A stretch of DNA of 64,000 bases from UBA4732 sp963823075 (lineage in GTDB: Bacteria; Planctomycetota; Planctomycetia; Gemmatales; Gemmataceae): NCBI GenBank assembly GCA_963823075.1, contig CAWGKE010000001.1:1922001-1986000 (forward strand). Direction: 5' to 3'. A program made the translations under genes and the position numbers. The notes beneath the pieces were generated by a model that saw only the letters and a list, made by a program, of their open reading frames with translations, did not search any database and was not told the origin of the DNA. Shown piece after piece: positions 32,901 through 42,580 of the stretch; the stretch's first letter is position 1, and each line of letters starts with the position of its first letter.

Positions 32901-35900
32901 ACCGCTGAAGGTCAGGTTGTCCGTGCCGTCGTTGTAGGTGCTGCTGCTCGCGACGGCGTTGACCGTCCAGGTGCTGGCCACGTTCTCGCCCGTCAGCGTG
33001 CCGCTGCTCGACGTGCTGCCGGTGATGGTGCTGACGCCATTGAAGTGGCCGACAATGCCGGTGACCGTGCCCTGGTAGCCGTCGGCAGGCGTCGAGCTGG
33101 TGAGCGTGACGTTGACGGGGCTGGTCCAGGCGGTCGCCTGGCCGGTCCAGCCGCCGCCGTTGTAATTGAGCGTGGCGGTGCCGTCCTGGCCGTCGATGAC
33201 GCCGGTGAGGGTGTCGCCGTTGCTGATCGTGATGACCGGGCTGCCGCCGGCGTTGGTTCCGCCGGCGTTGATGTTGATGGTGGCGTTGCCCAGGACGTCG
33301 AACAGGTTCTGACGGGCACCGACGCCCTGGAGCGTCGTGGGGTTGCCGATCGCGACGCCGTTCAATTCCCACTGGCCCAGGAAGCCGGCGGCGTTGTAGG
33401 CCCAGTCGCCGCTGCCGGTGACGGTGCCGGTGGTAATGCAGGACGTCGATGTCGTTGAAGCTGTTGCCGAAGCCATCGCTGCCCTGGATGCCGTGGTTCG
33501 TGCCAGCGCCGGTGACGGTCGCGCTCGCCACGTTGTAGGTGTCCGGGCCGGAAGTCAGCCCGCCGCCGTCGATGCTGCCCAGGTCCCCGGTCACGTTGAA
33601 CGTGTCCGCGCCCGTGCCGCCGATGACCGAATTGAAGCCGGAGAAGCTCAGGCTGTACGAGCTGTCGTTGTACGTATTGCCGCTGAGTCCGACGATGGTC
33701 CAGGTGTTCGTCGTGTTCTCGCCGGTCAGCGAGCCGCTGCCGTCGAGGGTGTCGATGGCGCTGAAAGCGATGCTGCTGGCCGCCGTGCCGTTGAAGCCGC
33801 TGCTGCTGGACGAGGACAGCATGGCGTTGGACACGCCGGTCAGGGTGTCGCTGCCGGTGTTGCCGTTGAGGGTGTAGCCCGAGGCGCCGCCGGACACGTT
33901 GAAGGTGTCGCCGCCCGTGCCTGCGTCGAGCGTGGTGAAGCCCGAGAACGCCAGCGTGTGGCTGCCGTCGTTGTAGCTCGGGCGTGGCGTTGACCGTCCA
34001 GGTGCTGGCGGCGTTCTCGCCCGTCAGCGAGCCGCTGCCGTCCAGCGTGTCGATGGCGCTGAAGGCGATGCTGCTGGCCGCCGTGCCGCTGAAGCCGCTG
34101 CCGCTGGACGCGGACAGCACGGCATTCGACACGCCGGTCAGGGTGTCGCTGCCGGTGTTGCCGTTGAGGGTGTAGCCCGAGGCGCCGCCGGACACGTTGA
34201 AGGTGTCGCCGCCCGTGCCTGCGTCGAGGGTGGTGAAGCCCGAGAAGGCCAGCGTGTTGCTGCCGTCGAAGTAGCTGGGCGTGGCGTTGACCGTCCAGAC
34301 GCTGGCGGCGTTCTCGCCCGTCAGCGAGCCGCTGCCGTCCAGCGTGTCGATGGCGCTGAAGGCGATGCTGCTGGCCGCCGTGCCGCTGAAGCCGCTGCTG
34401 CCGAGGAGGTCAGGGTGGCGTTGGACACGCCGGTCAGCGTGTCCGTGCCGGTGTTGCCGTTGAGGGTGTAGCCCGAGGCGCCGCCCGACAGGTTGAAGGT
34501 GTTGCCGCCCGTGCCGCCGTCGAGCGTGGTGAAGCCGCGAGAAGGCCAGCGTTGTTGCTGCCGTCGTAGTAGGGCTGTTGGAGGCGATGGCGCTGACCGT
34601 CCAGACGCTGGCGGCGTTCTCGCCCGTCAGCGAGCCGCTGCCGTCCAGCGCGTCGATGGCGCTGAAGGCGATGCTGCTGGCCGCCGTGCCGGTGAAGCCG
34701 CTGGCCGCCGAGGACGCGGCCAGCACGGCATTGGACACGCCGGTCAGGGTGTCGCTGCCGGTATTGCCGTTGAGCGTGTAGCCCGAGGCGCCGCCGGACA
34801 CGTTGAAGGTGTCGCCGCCGGTGCCTGCGTCGAGGGTGGTGAAGCCGGAGAAGGCCAGCGTGTTGCTGCCGTCGTTGTAGCTGGGGGTGGCGCTGACCGT
34901 CCAGGTGCTGGCGGCGTTCTCGCCGGTCAGCGAGCCGCTGCCGTCCAGCGTGTCGATGGCGCTGAAGGCGATGCTGCTGGCCGCCGTGCCGCTGAAACCG
35001 CTGCTGCTCGACGAGGTCAGCGTGGCGTTGGACACGCCGGTCAGGGTGTCGCTGCCGGTGTTGCCGTTGAGGGTGTAGCCCGAGGCGCCGCCGGACACGT
35101 TGAAGGTGTTGCCGCCGGTGCCTGCCGTCGAGCGTGGTGAAGCCCGAGAACGCCAGCGTGTGGCTGCCGTCGTTGTAGCTCGGGGTGGCGCTGACCGTCC
35201 AGGTGCTGGCGGCGTTCTCGCCGGTCAGCGAGCCGCTGCCGTCCAGCGTGTCGATGGCGCTGAAGGCGATGCTGCTGGCCGCCGTGCCACTGAAACCGCT
35301 GGCGGTGGAACGCGGACAGCACGGCATTGGACACGCCGGTCAGGGTGTCGCTGCCGGTGTTGCCGTTGAGGGTGTAGCCCGAGGCGCCGCCGGACACGTT
35401 GAAGGTGTCGCCGCCGGTGCCTGCGTCGAGGGTGGTGAAGCCCGAGAACGCCAGCGTGTTGCTGCCGTCGTTGTAGCTGGGCGTAGCGTTGACCGTCCAG
35501 GTGCTGGCCGCGTTCTCGCCGGTCAGGGTGCTGGAGCCGGCGCCGTTCAGCACGTCGATGCCGGTGAACCCGCTGCCGCTGATCCCCGTCGCCGACGAGC
35601 TGCTGAAGCCGTTGGCGTTCGAGCCGGCGAGCGTCACGCTGACGGCGTTGGTGTAGCCGGAGCCGTAGGTCAGGGTATCGGAGCCTGAGCCGCCGGCGAT
35701 GCTCTTGACCGTGGCGTTGTTCTCGAGGATGAACGCGTCGCCGCCGCCGTTGGCCTCCAGGTTCAGTGCCGGGGAGTTGGCGGTGACCGTGAAGCTGTCG
35801 CTGACGGTGTTTGAGCCGCTCAGCGTGATGTTGCTGAACGTGCCGCCCACGGCCTTGTAGTTGATGGTCGCGGGCGCGAACCCCGCCACGGCGGTGCCGC

Positions 35901-36869
35901 TCACCGTCGCGGACCTACCAATAGCCGAGTCGTAGTCGATCAGGTTGAGGGTCTTGCCCAAGCCCGATCCCTCGTTGATGTTCAGGGTCCCGAGGATGCC
36001 GTCGAGGTTGCCGGTGGCGCTCCCGTCGGAGGAGACCGTGACCGTGGCGGCGCCGGCCCCCATGTTGATGTTGTTGGTGGTGCTGCTGTTGGTCCCCTCG
36101 ATGATGGCCGTGTCGCCGCCGGCGTTGCTGTCGAGCTGGAACGTGCTGGCGTTGGGGTCGTTGACCGTGAACGTCTCATGCAGGCTGGGGCTGTTGGAGC
36201 CGATCAGCCGCACCAGGCTGAAACTGCCGCCCGAGGCGGTGTGTAGTTGATGGTGCTGGGGCCGAACCCCGTGATGCTGCTGGAGCCGACCACGACGTTG
36301 CTGTCGCCCGTGGTGGCGCTGAAGTTGCTCATCACCAGACTGTCGGTGCCGCCGTTGGTCGAGGTGACGGTCAGGGCGGCCGCGATGCCGGCCAGGTTGC
36401 CGGTGTTGGTCGGGGCGTTGGAGCTGACGTTGACCGTGTTCATCCCGCCGCCGGTGGTGACCGTGGTCGCGGCGTTGATCGAATCGATGTTCGCCTTGTC
36501 GTTGTTCGTGTTGGCGCTCAGGTCGATGGCGATGGTGGTGACGCCGGTGTCCGGGACGGTGACGGTGTGCGTGCCGGATCCCGTCTCACCACTTATGGTG
36601 CTGGTGATCAGGGCGCCGGTGTCGGCGAATGTGTACTTGTGGGTTGCCCCCGAGTACGACACGGTGAGGGCATTCGTCTCGGTGCTGGTCGCGAGATACT
36701 GGAGGTCGCCGCCGATGAGGCTCAACGTCGATGGCGTCAGCCGATCCTCCAGGCGCTCTACCCACAGGTCGCGGCGGCGCGGCTGCAGGGCCGGCTGCTT
36801 GCGGATCGGCCGGCGCTGGCCGCGCCCGCCCTGGAACAGCTTCTTCAGACCGTTAAGCCAATTCGTCAT
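29925..36869 (-). pseudogene. Giant surface protein C, broken by many frameshifts
   Basis: ATG 36869 follows a gagga ribosome site. Leader: MTNWLNGLKKLFQGGRGQRR...ERLEDRLTPSTLSL. Shifts are needed near 36240, 35305, 35112, 34540, 34395, 33970, 33430 and 31085 to keep the paralog sequence in frame. Several are one-base differences between otherwise identical repeat units (extra c at 35125, extra a near 35310, missing t near 34400). The unique C-terminal region (30000-31000) ends YYYDFLTETIYGPRG; a TGA at 29925 would close it after one more indel, so the 3' end is approximate. Corrected length about 2300 aa. Either a decayed adhesin or a poorly resolved repeat. Confidence 0.75.
31085..33000 (-). 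repeat. Six near-identical 297-bp tandem repeats in gene C
   Basis: Corresponding positions at 31162, 31459, 31756, 32053, 32350 and 32647 are exactly 297 bp apart (99 aa: ASVWTVSATPSYFDGSNTLA ... DTLTGVSNATL). The units at 31459, 31756 and 32053 differ at only a few bases over their length. A second block of about five units with small indels lies at 33870-35500. Confidence 0.9.
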
Positions 36870-37100
36870 GGGTGGAGTCCTCGTTGAGAGAGAGCAATTG
36901 GATGTTTTCACCTTGGCGGGGCCGCGCCGGTACTCGACCGACGGACCACCACCGTCAGGCGCACTTGAGTTCGTCTTTTGCTCTGCCGCTGGTCCCGCGC
37001 TCAGGACAGCGCGGCCGGACAAACAACTTTCAGGCAGGAACCCGCCACTGAGGCGCGTTCGCCGCGAACCGTGACTTCGTGAGCCGCGGTCGCCGGGAGC
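36870..37100. other. Upstream region of surface gene C
   Basis: About 230 bp, expected to hold the gene C promoter. No recognisable -35/-10 pair or operator seen. Confidence 0.4.
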
Positions 37101-37370
37101 CTAACCCCTAGGCGGGGAAATCCGGCGATTGGGGCGCGGCCGTGACCGTTTCCGTCGGACACCGCAGGGAACGAACGTCACCGTGATCGGCGGATCGGAA
37201 GCCGGGCGGCCTCCTTCGCATTGATCCGAGGTGATCGTCGCTGTTGGAGGAAGGACCTGCCCCAGAGTGGACAACGCTGTCCACACCTTCCGCGGCAGGC
37301 GGGAACGAGAAACCACATTTCGGCGGGCGAGGGCGTTGACTTCACAGGGCGTATCCTGGGTGGGAGACAT
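37101..37370 (-). CDS. Hypothetical small protein
   Basis: 89 aa from ATG 37370, preceded by aaaggagcagagg, one of the best ribosome sites nearby. Residues 12-50 (NALARRNVVSRSRLPRKVWT, then ALSTLGQVLPPTATITSDQC) look protein-like, and the C-terminus is Arg/Pro-rich. No family recognised. It lies between gene C and the leader fragment D. The start signal is the main support. Confidence 0.4.
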   Translation of the reverse strand: MSPTQDTPCEVNALARRNVVSRSRLPRKVWTALSTLGQVLPPTATITSDQCEGGRPASDPPITVTFVPCGVRRKRSRPRPNRRISPPRG

Positions 37371-37582
37371 CCTCTGCTCCTTTGAGGGACCCGCTCGTCT
37401 CCGTCAGATCGGTTGCATCCCCCTTAGCACCTCCTGCGCCAATCCGCCGAATGGCCGCGCCGACGGCGGAGGGGACGTCATTCCAAAGTCCTTTTTCGCT
37501 CAATAATCGGGGCCCAGGCGAGATTGCCGCCTTTTCGGAAAAAAAGGAAGCACAGGCCTGAGCCGGACCACGCGAACCCGCG

Positions 37583-37729
37583 TCAGGTGTGTTCGCGGCG
37601 GATTACATGTGCAACTCCGCACATGTCCGGTTCGTTACAGCACAGGTCGCGGCGGCGCGGCTTCGGGGATGCTTGTTTGCGGATCGGCCGGCGCTGGCGG
37701 CCGCCCAGACCGTCCAGCCAATTCGCCAT
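37583..37729 (-). pseudogene. Leader fragment D of a surface-protein gene
   Basis: ATG 37729 encodes MANWLDGLGGRQRRPIRKQ...PRRRDL, a clear relative of the gene C leader (MTNWLNGL...RGQRRPIRKQ...PRRRDL). Right before the LERLEDR motif the similarity stops and an unrelated sequence ends at 37583. Only the N-terminal export leader of a fourth family member is left. Confidence 0.75.
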
Positions 37730-37768
37730 GGGTGCATCCGTCGTGCGCGAGGCGGGGTTTGGAACAAA

Positions 37769-37815
37769 AACCCGACGTGGTGGAAAGCCCTGGCGGCGTC
37801 CTACCACGTCGGGTT
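37769..37815. repeat. 13-bp inverted repeat
   Basis: aacccgacgtggt (37769-37781) and its exact complement accacgtcgggtt (37803-37815) with a 21-base spacer, upstream of leader fragment D. Possible terminator or element end. The rest of 37730-37981 shows no gene. Confidence 0.5.
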
Positions 37816-37981
37816 ACTCGTCAACGGGCCTCCCGGCGCGGCCGAGTTGCCCTTCATCAAGTCGTCCGACTTCTCAGCGCACCCATTTGAACCAGCGCTA
37901 GTAAATGGAATGCACAGACCCATGTCAATACCTTGGGAAAACTTTTCCGGCGAAGGCCGGGCGCACCCACGGGGTCGTGTC

Positions 37982-38242
37982 CTAATTCCCTGACAATTGT
38001 GCGTGTCTCCGACGGCTGGGGCAGGAAGGCAATGCAGCTTGTCGCCGGCGCACGGCGACGACGTGGATCAGAGACGTCCACTGGACCATGTCTGTTGGTG
38101 GATCTGTTACGACCAAGGTGTTTTTCATCACAATCACGTTTTCGGGATGCGCGATCGTGAAGATCTGGCCGCTGGACAACTCCGCCTCCAGCGGCTCGAA
38201 GGGCTTGACATCCAGCAGCTTGCGTATGGCTTCGGCGTTCAT
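37982..38242 (-). CDS. Small hypothetical protein (planctomycete family)
   Basis: 86 aa: MNAEAIRKLLDVKPFEPLEA, then LSSGQIFTIAHPENVIVMKN and TDMVQWTSLIHVVAVRRRQ. The pattern (short helix, PFEP, LSSG, HPEN, strand) matches a small beta-rich family I have seen often in planctomycetes, with no assigned function. The last 18 residues (RRQAALPSCPSRRRHAQLSG) look non-native, so the gene may have lost its true end. Confidence 0.7.
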   Translation of the reverse strand: MNAEAIRKLLDVKPFEPLEAELSSGQIFTIAHPENVIVMKNTLVVTDPPTDMVQWTSLIHVVAVRRRQAALPSCPSRRRHAQLSGN

Positions 38243-38285
38243 GTTCTCATCCTATGCGGAAATAGAGGTCTTGTAAAGTAGTTTT

Positions 38286-39224
38286 TCATGTAGCCGCCCC
38301 CAGCAACTCCTCCAGATGCGCCTGCACCGACGCCGCCAGCGCCTCCAGGTCGTAGCCGCCTTCCAGGCAGCTCACCAGCCGGCCGCCGGCGTGCGTCCGC
38401 GCCACGTCCAGAACCCGCTTTGTCATCTCCGCGAAATCCTCGACTTCCAAACCGAGCGAGCCGATCGGGTCGGCGGCATGGGCGTCGAAGCCGGCGCTCA
38501 GCAGCACAAGCTCCGGCTTGATCGCGTCGGCCGCCTTCTCCAGCGCGGACGTGAACGCGGAGCGGTACTCCTGGCGCGGCGTGCCGTAACGAATGGGCAT
38601 GTTAAGGATGCGGCCGAGTCCGGGTCCCGTCCCCGTCTCGTCGGCGGCGCCGGTGCCGGGATAAAAGGGAGAGCGGTGGATGCTGAAGAATTCGACTCCG
38701 CCGTCGGCGTAGAAAATGTCCTGCGTGCCGTTGCCGTGATGCACGTCCCAATCGACGATCAAGATCCGCGATAGGCCGTGTACCTTGCGGGCGCGCTGGG
38801 CGGCCAGGGCGATGTTGTTGAAGAGGCAAAAGCCCATGCTCGTCGTCGGCGTGGCGTGGTGGCCGGGCGGACGCACCAGGCACAGGGCGTTGCGGCCGTT
38901 GCCCTGGATCACGGCGTCCACCGCCGCCGCACAGGCGCCGGCCGCCGCCAGGGCCACCGTGAACGATTCCGGGCTGACGGCCGTGTCGCCGTCGAGCCGG
39001 CCGCCGCCCTGTTCGCAAACCCGTTTGGCGAACAGCACCTGTCGCGGGTCGTGCAACTCCTGCACTTCCTCCTCGGACATCGGCTGATACTCGCCGTGGG
39101 CGCAGAGGCCCGCGACGCCGGACTTCGCCAGCCGAGCCGTGACGGCGCGCAGCCGGTCGGGCCGTTCGGGATGGGGGCCGGTTTCGTGGCGGAGGAACAG
39201 CGGGTCGGTATAGAGCAGCGTCAT
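38286..39224 (-). CDS. Histone deacetylase-family (acetoin utilisation/acetylpolyamine-type) hydrolase
   Basis: 312 aa, zinc-dependent deacetylase of the class II/AcuC-like group. Visible: HPERPDRLRAV near the start, RPPGHHATP (His122, His123), the zinc site DWDVHHGNGT (Asp160, His162) and LSAGFDAHAADP (second zinc Asp), plus LEGGYD near the end. All catalytic residues are present. In bacteria these enzymes act on acetylated proteins, polyamines or small molecules; the substrate is not evident here. Confidence 0.92.
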   Translation of the reverse strand: MTLLYTDPLFLRHETGPHPERPDRLRAVTARLAKSGVAGLCAHGEYQPMSEEEVQELHDPRQVLFAKRVCEQGGGRLDGDTAVSPESFTVALAAAGACAAAVDAVIQGNGRNALCLVRPPGHHATPTTSMGFCLFNNIALAAQRARKVHGLSRILIVDWDVHHGNGTQDIFYADGGVEFFSIHRSPFYPGTGAADETGTGPGLGRILNMPIRYGTPRQEYRSAFTSALEKAADAIKPELVLLSAGFDAHAADPIGSLGLEVEDFAEMTKRVLDVARTHAGGRLVSCLEGGYDLEALAASVQAHLEELLGAAT

Positions 39225-39543
39225 GCGGGAATTATATCATCCCGCCGCGCGGGCGAGGAAAGGCCCGCGGCCCCACCCTCCACAGCGGTTTCCGCCAATT
39301 CTACCCCGGCCGGGGGCGGTATCAAGGGACTTTCCACCTTGCCCGACCCACGGCCGCCCGTTAGCCTCAACACGGGGCTTCGCGCGCCGTGGCACGGATG
39401 GCGCATTGCGGATAGCTTGACGGGATTATCCGGCGTGGCGCGGCTGTATCAGCCGTGTTTGGACTTTGCACCTTCCGCACGGCCGAGACGGCCGTGGCAC
39501 ACCCAAGGGGCCTGCGCGTCGATTCCGCAAACAAGGATCGTTT
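39225..39543. other. Divergent intergenic region with hairpins
   Basis: About 320 bp between the divergent HDAC-like and malic enzyme genes, so it should hold both promoters; none could be placed. Near the right end are cggct-gtatc-agccg (39451-39465) and a perfect 8-bp stem cacggccg-aga-cggccgtg (39478-39496). Confidence 0.5.
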
Positions 39544-41187
39544 ATGATATCGAGTACCGACGCTCCCCTGCCCCGCGGCGTGGACCTGCTGCACAACGCC
39601 CGGCTCAACAAATCGACGGCCTTCACCGAGGCCGAGCGCGAGGCCCTCGGTCTGGTCGGCCTGGTGCCCGAGGGCGTGGACGACGAGGCGCTGCAGCTGC
39701 GCCGCGTCCACCTCCAGCTGAGCCGCAAGAACACCGCCCTGGAAAAATACATCTACCTCTCCTCGCTCCAGGACAACAACGAGACGCTGTTTTACAAGAC
39801 GCTGACGTCGGACCCGGCCCAGTTCGTGCCGCTGGTCTACACGCCGACGGTCGGCGAGGCGTGCCAGCAGTTCAGCCAGATGCTGCGGCGGCCCAAGGGC
39901 CTGTACGTCTCCGTCAAGCGCCGCGGCCGCGTCCGGGACGTGCTGCGCAACTGGCCGGAGCGCGACGTGCGCGTCCTCGTCGTCACCGACGGCGAGCGCG
40001 TCCTCGGCCTGGGCGACCTCGGCGCCAACGGCATGGGCATCCCCATCGGCAAGCTGGCCCTCTACACCGCCTGCGCCGGCGTCCCGCCGCGCGTCACGCT
40101 GCCGGTCATGCTCGACGTCGGCACCGACAACGAGGCGCTGCTCCGCGACCCGCTCTACCTCGGCCTGCGTCAGCCGCGCGTCCGCGGCGCCGCCTACGAC
40201 GCCTTCCTCGACGAGTTCGTGACGGCCGTTCAAGATATTTTTCCGCTCTGCTGCATCCAGTTCGAGGACTTCGCCGGCGCCAACGCGGCGCCGCTCTTGG
40301 CCCGCTACCGCGACCGCGTTTGCTGCTTCAACGACGACATGCAGGGCACGGCGGCCACCGTCGTCGCCGGCCTGTGGGCGGCCATGCGCCTGAGCGGCGG
40401 CCGCCTCGGCGAACAGACGTTCCTCTTCGCCGGGGCGGGCGCCGCCGGCACCGGCATCGCCGACCTGCTCTGCCAGGCCGTGACCGCCGAGGGCTTGACG
40501 CCCGAGGCGGCGCGCGGCCGCTGCTGGATGCTGGACGCCAACGGCCTCATCGAATCCGGCCGCACCGACCTGGCCGACTTCCAGAGGCCGTTCGCCCACC
40601 GGCACGCGCCCATCAAGGACCTGCTGACGGCGGTGGAGACGCTCCGGCCGACGGCCCTTATCGGCGTCAGCACCGTGCCCAAGCTGTTCACGCAGGCCGT
40701 CGTCGAGGCCATGGCGCGCCTCAACCGCCGGCCGATCGTCTTCGCCTGCTCCAACCCGACCTCGCGCGCCGAATGCACGGCCGAGGAGGCGTACACGTGG
40801 TCGGACGGCCGGGCCGTGTTCGCCAGCGGCAGCCCGTTCCCGCCGGTTCGGCTCGGCGATCGAGTCCTCGTTCCGGGGCAGGGCAACAATGTCACCATCT
40901 TCCCCGCCCTGGGCATGGCCGTGTACGCGACCGAAGCGCGGCGCGTGACGGACGAGATGTTCCTGGAGGCGGCGCGGGCGTTGGCCGGCCAGGTCTCGCC
41001 GCGCGACCTGGACCTGGGCCTTGTCTACCCGCCGATGTCGGAGATATTGCAGAGTTCTCTTCCCGTCGCAACGGCGGTGGCGGAAGTGATCTTCGACCGC
41101 GGCCTGGCGCGCGTCCCGCGGCCGGCCGACATGCGCGCCTTCCTTGAGGCGAAGGCGTATCGGCCGGCGTACCGCAGTTTGGTTTGA
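39544..41187 (+). CDS. maeA: NAD-dependent malic enzyme
   Basis: 547 aa from ATG 39544 (caaggatc upstream). Oxidatively decarboxylates malate to pyruvate with NAD and a divalent metal. Family motifs: LVYTPTVGEACQQF (catalytic Tyr99), GLGDLGANGMGIPIGKLALY, metal-site QFEDF, CCFNDDMQGTAA, nucleotide-binding FAGAGAAGTGIADL and FACSNPTSRAECT. The length is that of the large MaeA/SfcA type. NAD rather than NADP use is inferred from that type. A terminator hairpin follows. Confidence 0.93.
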   Translation: MISSTDAPLPRGVDLLHNARLNKSTAFTEAEREALGLVGLVPEGVDDEALQLRRVHLQLSRKNTALEKYIYLSSLQDNNETLFYKTLTSDPAQFVPLVYTPTVGEACQQFSQMLRRPKGLYVSVKRRGRVRDVLRNWPERDVRVLVVTDGERVLGLGDLGANGMGIPIGKLALYTACAGVPPRVTLPVMLDVGTDNEALLRDPLYLGLRQPRVRGAAYDAFLDEFVTAVQDIFPLCCIQFEDFAGANAAPLLARYRDRVCCFNDDMQGTAATVVAGLWAAMRLSGGRLGEQTFLFAGAGAAGTGIADLLCQAVTAEGLTPEAARGRCWMLDANGLIESGRTDLADFQRPFAHRHAPIKDLLTAVETLRPTALIGVSTVPKLFTQAVVEAMARLNRRPIVFACSNPTSRAECTAEEAYTWSDGRAVFASGSPFPPVRLGDRVLVPGQGNNVTIFPALGMAVYATEARRVTDEMFLEAARALAGQVSPRDLDLGLVYPPMSEILQSSLPVATAVAEVIFDRGLARVPRPADMRAFLEAKAYRPAYRSLV

Positions 41188-41193
41188 GCAGTC

Positions 41194-41228
41194 CGTTTAG
41201 CCGCTCTTCTGCGAAGAGCGGCTAAACG
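41194..41228 (+). terminator. Terminator-like hairpin after the malic enzyme gene
   Basis: 15-bp exact arms (41194-41208, 41214-41228; cgtttagccgctctt and complement) with a 5-base loop, 7 bp after the stop. No T run follows. Confidence 0.7.
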
Positions 41229-41256
41229 ATCGCACACATGAACCCCCGGAGTCCCC

Positions 41257-41622
41257 ATGAACGACCCTCTCCCCCGCACGATCGCCCGACCGATCCAGTT
41301 CCGCAACGGCTGCGCCATCGGCATCAGCAACCGCTGGAGGCAGGGGCAGTACTGCACCATCCTGACGGAGGCCGGCCTGGTCGGCTGCGGCATCTACGAC
41401 GTGAAAACGGCGGCCGTGTTCGGCCAGGCCGTGGCCATCGCTCGCGGCACGCCGCAAAAGCCGCTCGTCGATCCCGAGGACCTGTTCGACGCCAAGATCG
41501 TAGAGGCGACGCCCCAGGCCCAGGCGCTCGGCGTCCGCGTCGGCATGACCGGACGCGACGCGGTGGAGCTGCTGTTGGCCGCGTCCCCTCATCCCTCCGC
41601 CGGGGGAGAGGGGGAAGGGTGA
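41257..41622 (+). CDS. DUF1805 (YunC-like) protein, tail from a repeat
   Basis: 121 aa. The N-terminal 105 residues fit DUF1805: GYCTIL-like GQYCTILTEAGLVGCGIYDV, then VAIARGTPQKPLVDPEDLFD and KIVEATPQAQALGVRVGMTG. The last residues (AASPHPSAGGEGEG) are read from the G/C-rich palindrome at 41583-41628. Family function is unknown. It follows the malic enzyme gene across a terminator, with cccccggagtcccc as ribosome site. Confidence 0.8.
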   Translation: MNDPLPRTIARPIQFRNGCAIGISNRWRQGQYCTILTEAGLVGCGIYDVKTAAVFGQAVAIARGTPQKPLVDPEDLFDAKIVEATPQAQALGVRVGMTGRDAVELLLAASPHPSAGGEGEG

Positions 41623-41628
41623 GGGGAC
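41583..41628. repeat. G/C-rich hyphenated palindrome at the DUF1805 gene end
   Basis: gtcccctcatccct pairs with agggtgaggggac (one base gap) around a purine-rich centre. It supplies the last codons and stop of the DUF1805 gene. Confidence 0.7.
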
Positions 41629-41729
41629 GCGGCCGCGCCTTTGACCGGGGCCGATCCGTGGTCTAAGGTTGCGCGGGGCGTGTTCGCGCGCTCCCACAAT
41701 GTCGCCTGCCTCGGAATCAAGGGTGAAGG

Positions 41730-42362
41730 ATGACAGGATCGTTGGCGGCTGCGGAGTCGGGGAACGCGCCGGCGCAAGGGGAGTTTCGCGTATCCGAACG
41801 ATTCGTCTGCGATGTGCCGGCCTCGTGCCAGCCGCCTTCCGACTGGAAGCGCGGCGGGCAGAAGTGGCTGGCCCGCGTCCGGGACGTGTCCAACGGCGGT
41901 CTGTGCCTGGTTCTGGGCCGACGCTTCGAGCGCGGCGCCGGCCTGGCCATCGAGCTGCCGGGGGCGGACCCGGATTCGCCGTCCACGCTCCTGGCGCGCG
42001 TGATGAACATCCGGCCCGAGGGCGGCGCCTGGGCTCTGGGCTGCGCCTTCATCAGCCCGCTCAGCGATGAGGAGCTGGAGGCCCTCACGCGCTCCGCCGC
42101 ATCCGACGACGCGGCGCCCGCCGAGGCGTCGATCGCCGACGTACATTTCCGCGGGACGCTGCCCGGAGGCGGGGTCGTCGAGCGCCGCATCCGCAAGCTC
42201 AACACCGGCGGGCAATGGCCGCTGGCGCCGGGCCGGCGGATCGGTCTGCGCTTCCCCGACGGCCCCACGCTGAAGGTGCAGGTGGACGCCTGCCGTTCCA
42301 CGGACGGCCGCTGGGTACTGGAATGCACTTTCATCGGCGCGCCGCCGGCCGGTCTGCGATAA
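41730..42362 (+). CDS. PilZ-domain protein
   Basis: 210 aa. A PilZ c-di-GMP-binding domain occupies about residues 18-105: the RxxxR motif RVSERF (Arg20, Arg24) and the D/NxSxxG-like DVSNGG (52-57), then LGCAFISPLSDEELEAL. The second half (about 115-205; RRIRKLNTGGQWPLAPGRRI, LECTFIGAPP) looks like a degenerate second PilZ barrel without the arginine motif. Likely a c-di-GMP responder; the partner is unknown. Its TAA is the first bases of the palindromic element downstream. Confidence 0.8.
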   Translation: MTGSLAAAESGNAPAQGEFRVSERFVCDVPASCQPPSDWKRGGQKWLARVRDVSNGGLCLVLGRRFERGAGLAIELPGADPDSPSTLLARVMNIRPEGGAWALGCAFISPLSDEELEALTRSAASDDAAPAEASIADVHFRGTLPGGGVVERRIRKLNTGGQWPLAPGRRIGLRFPDGPTLKVQVDACRSTDGRWVLECTFIGAPPAGLR

Positions 42363-42457
42363 GGCGAGGGGCGGGAAATACCTTACCCGTAGCCGCATTC
42401 GCCAGAATGCGGGTGAAGGGCTGTCGGCCCGCATTCTGGCGAATGCGGCTACGGGTA
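42361..42457. repeat. Dispersed palindromic element, copy 2 (30-bp perfect arms)
   Basis: Exact 30-base arms 42384-42413 and 42428-42457 around a 14-base spacer. The leader aaggcgaggggcgggaaata is shared with copy 1 (4092-4190). It begins at the stop codon of the PilZ gene and ends 124 bp before the HMA-like gene. Confidence 0.9.
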
Positions 42458-42580
42458 TCATTCCTGCTGCCGCTCGCCTCAGCGACTGATCCGGGCACCT
42501 TCGCGCTTGCATTTGCGCCGCCGGCGCGTAATCTGTCTCCTGGCGTCAGTTCGCGTTCCGAACACACAAGGAGAATGGAT

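Noticed and set aside
31160..32950. Regular 297-bp repeats considered as CRISPR-like or noncoding satellite
   Set aside because: The units are long, have no spacers, and code for 99-aa beta repeats in a minus-strand frame.
38778..41147. 789-codon plus-strand frame overlapping the HDAC-like and malic enzyme genes
   Set aside because: It is Arg/Pro/Gly-rich shadow coding; the malic enzyme motifs lie in another frame.
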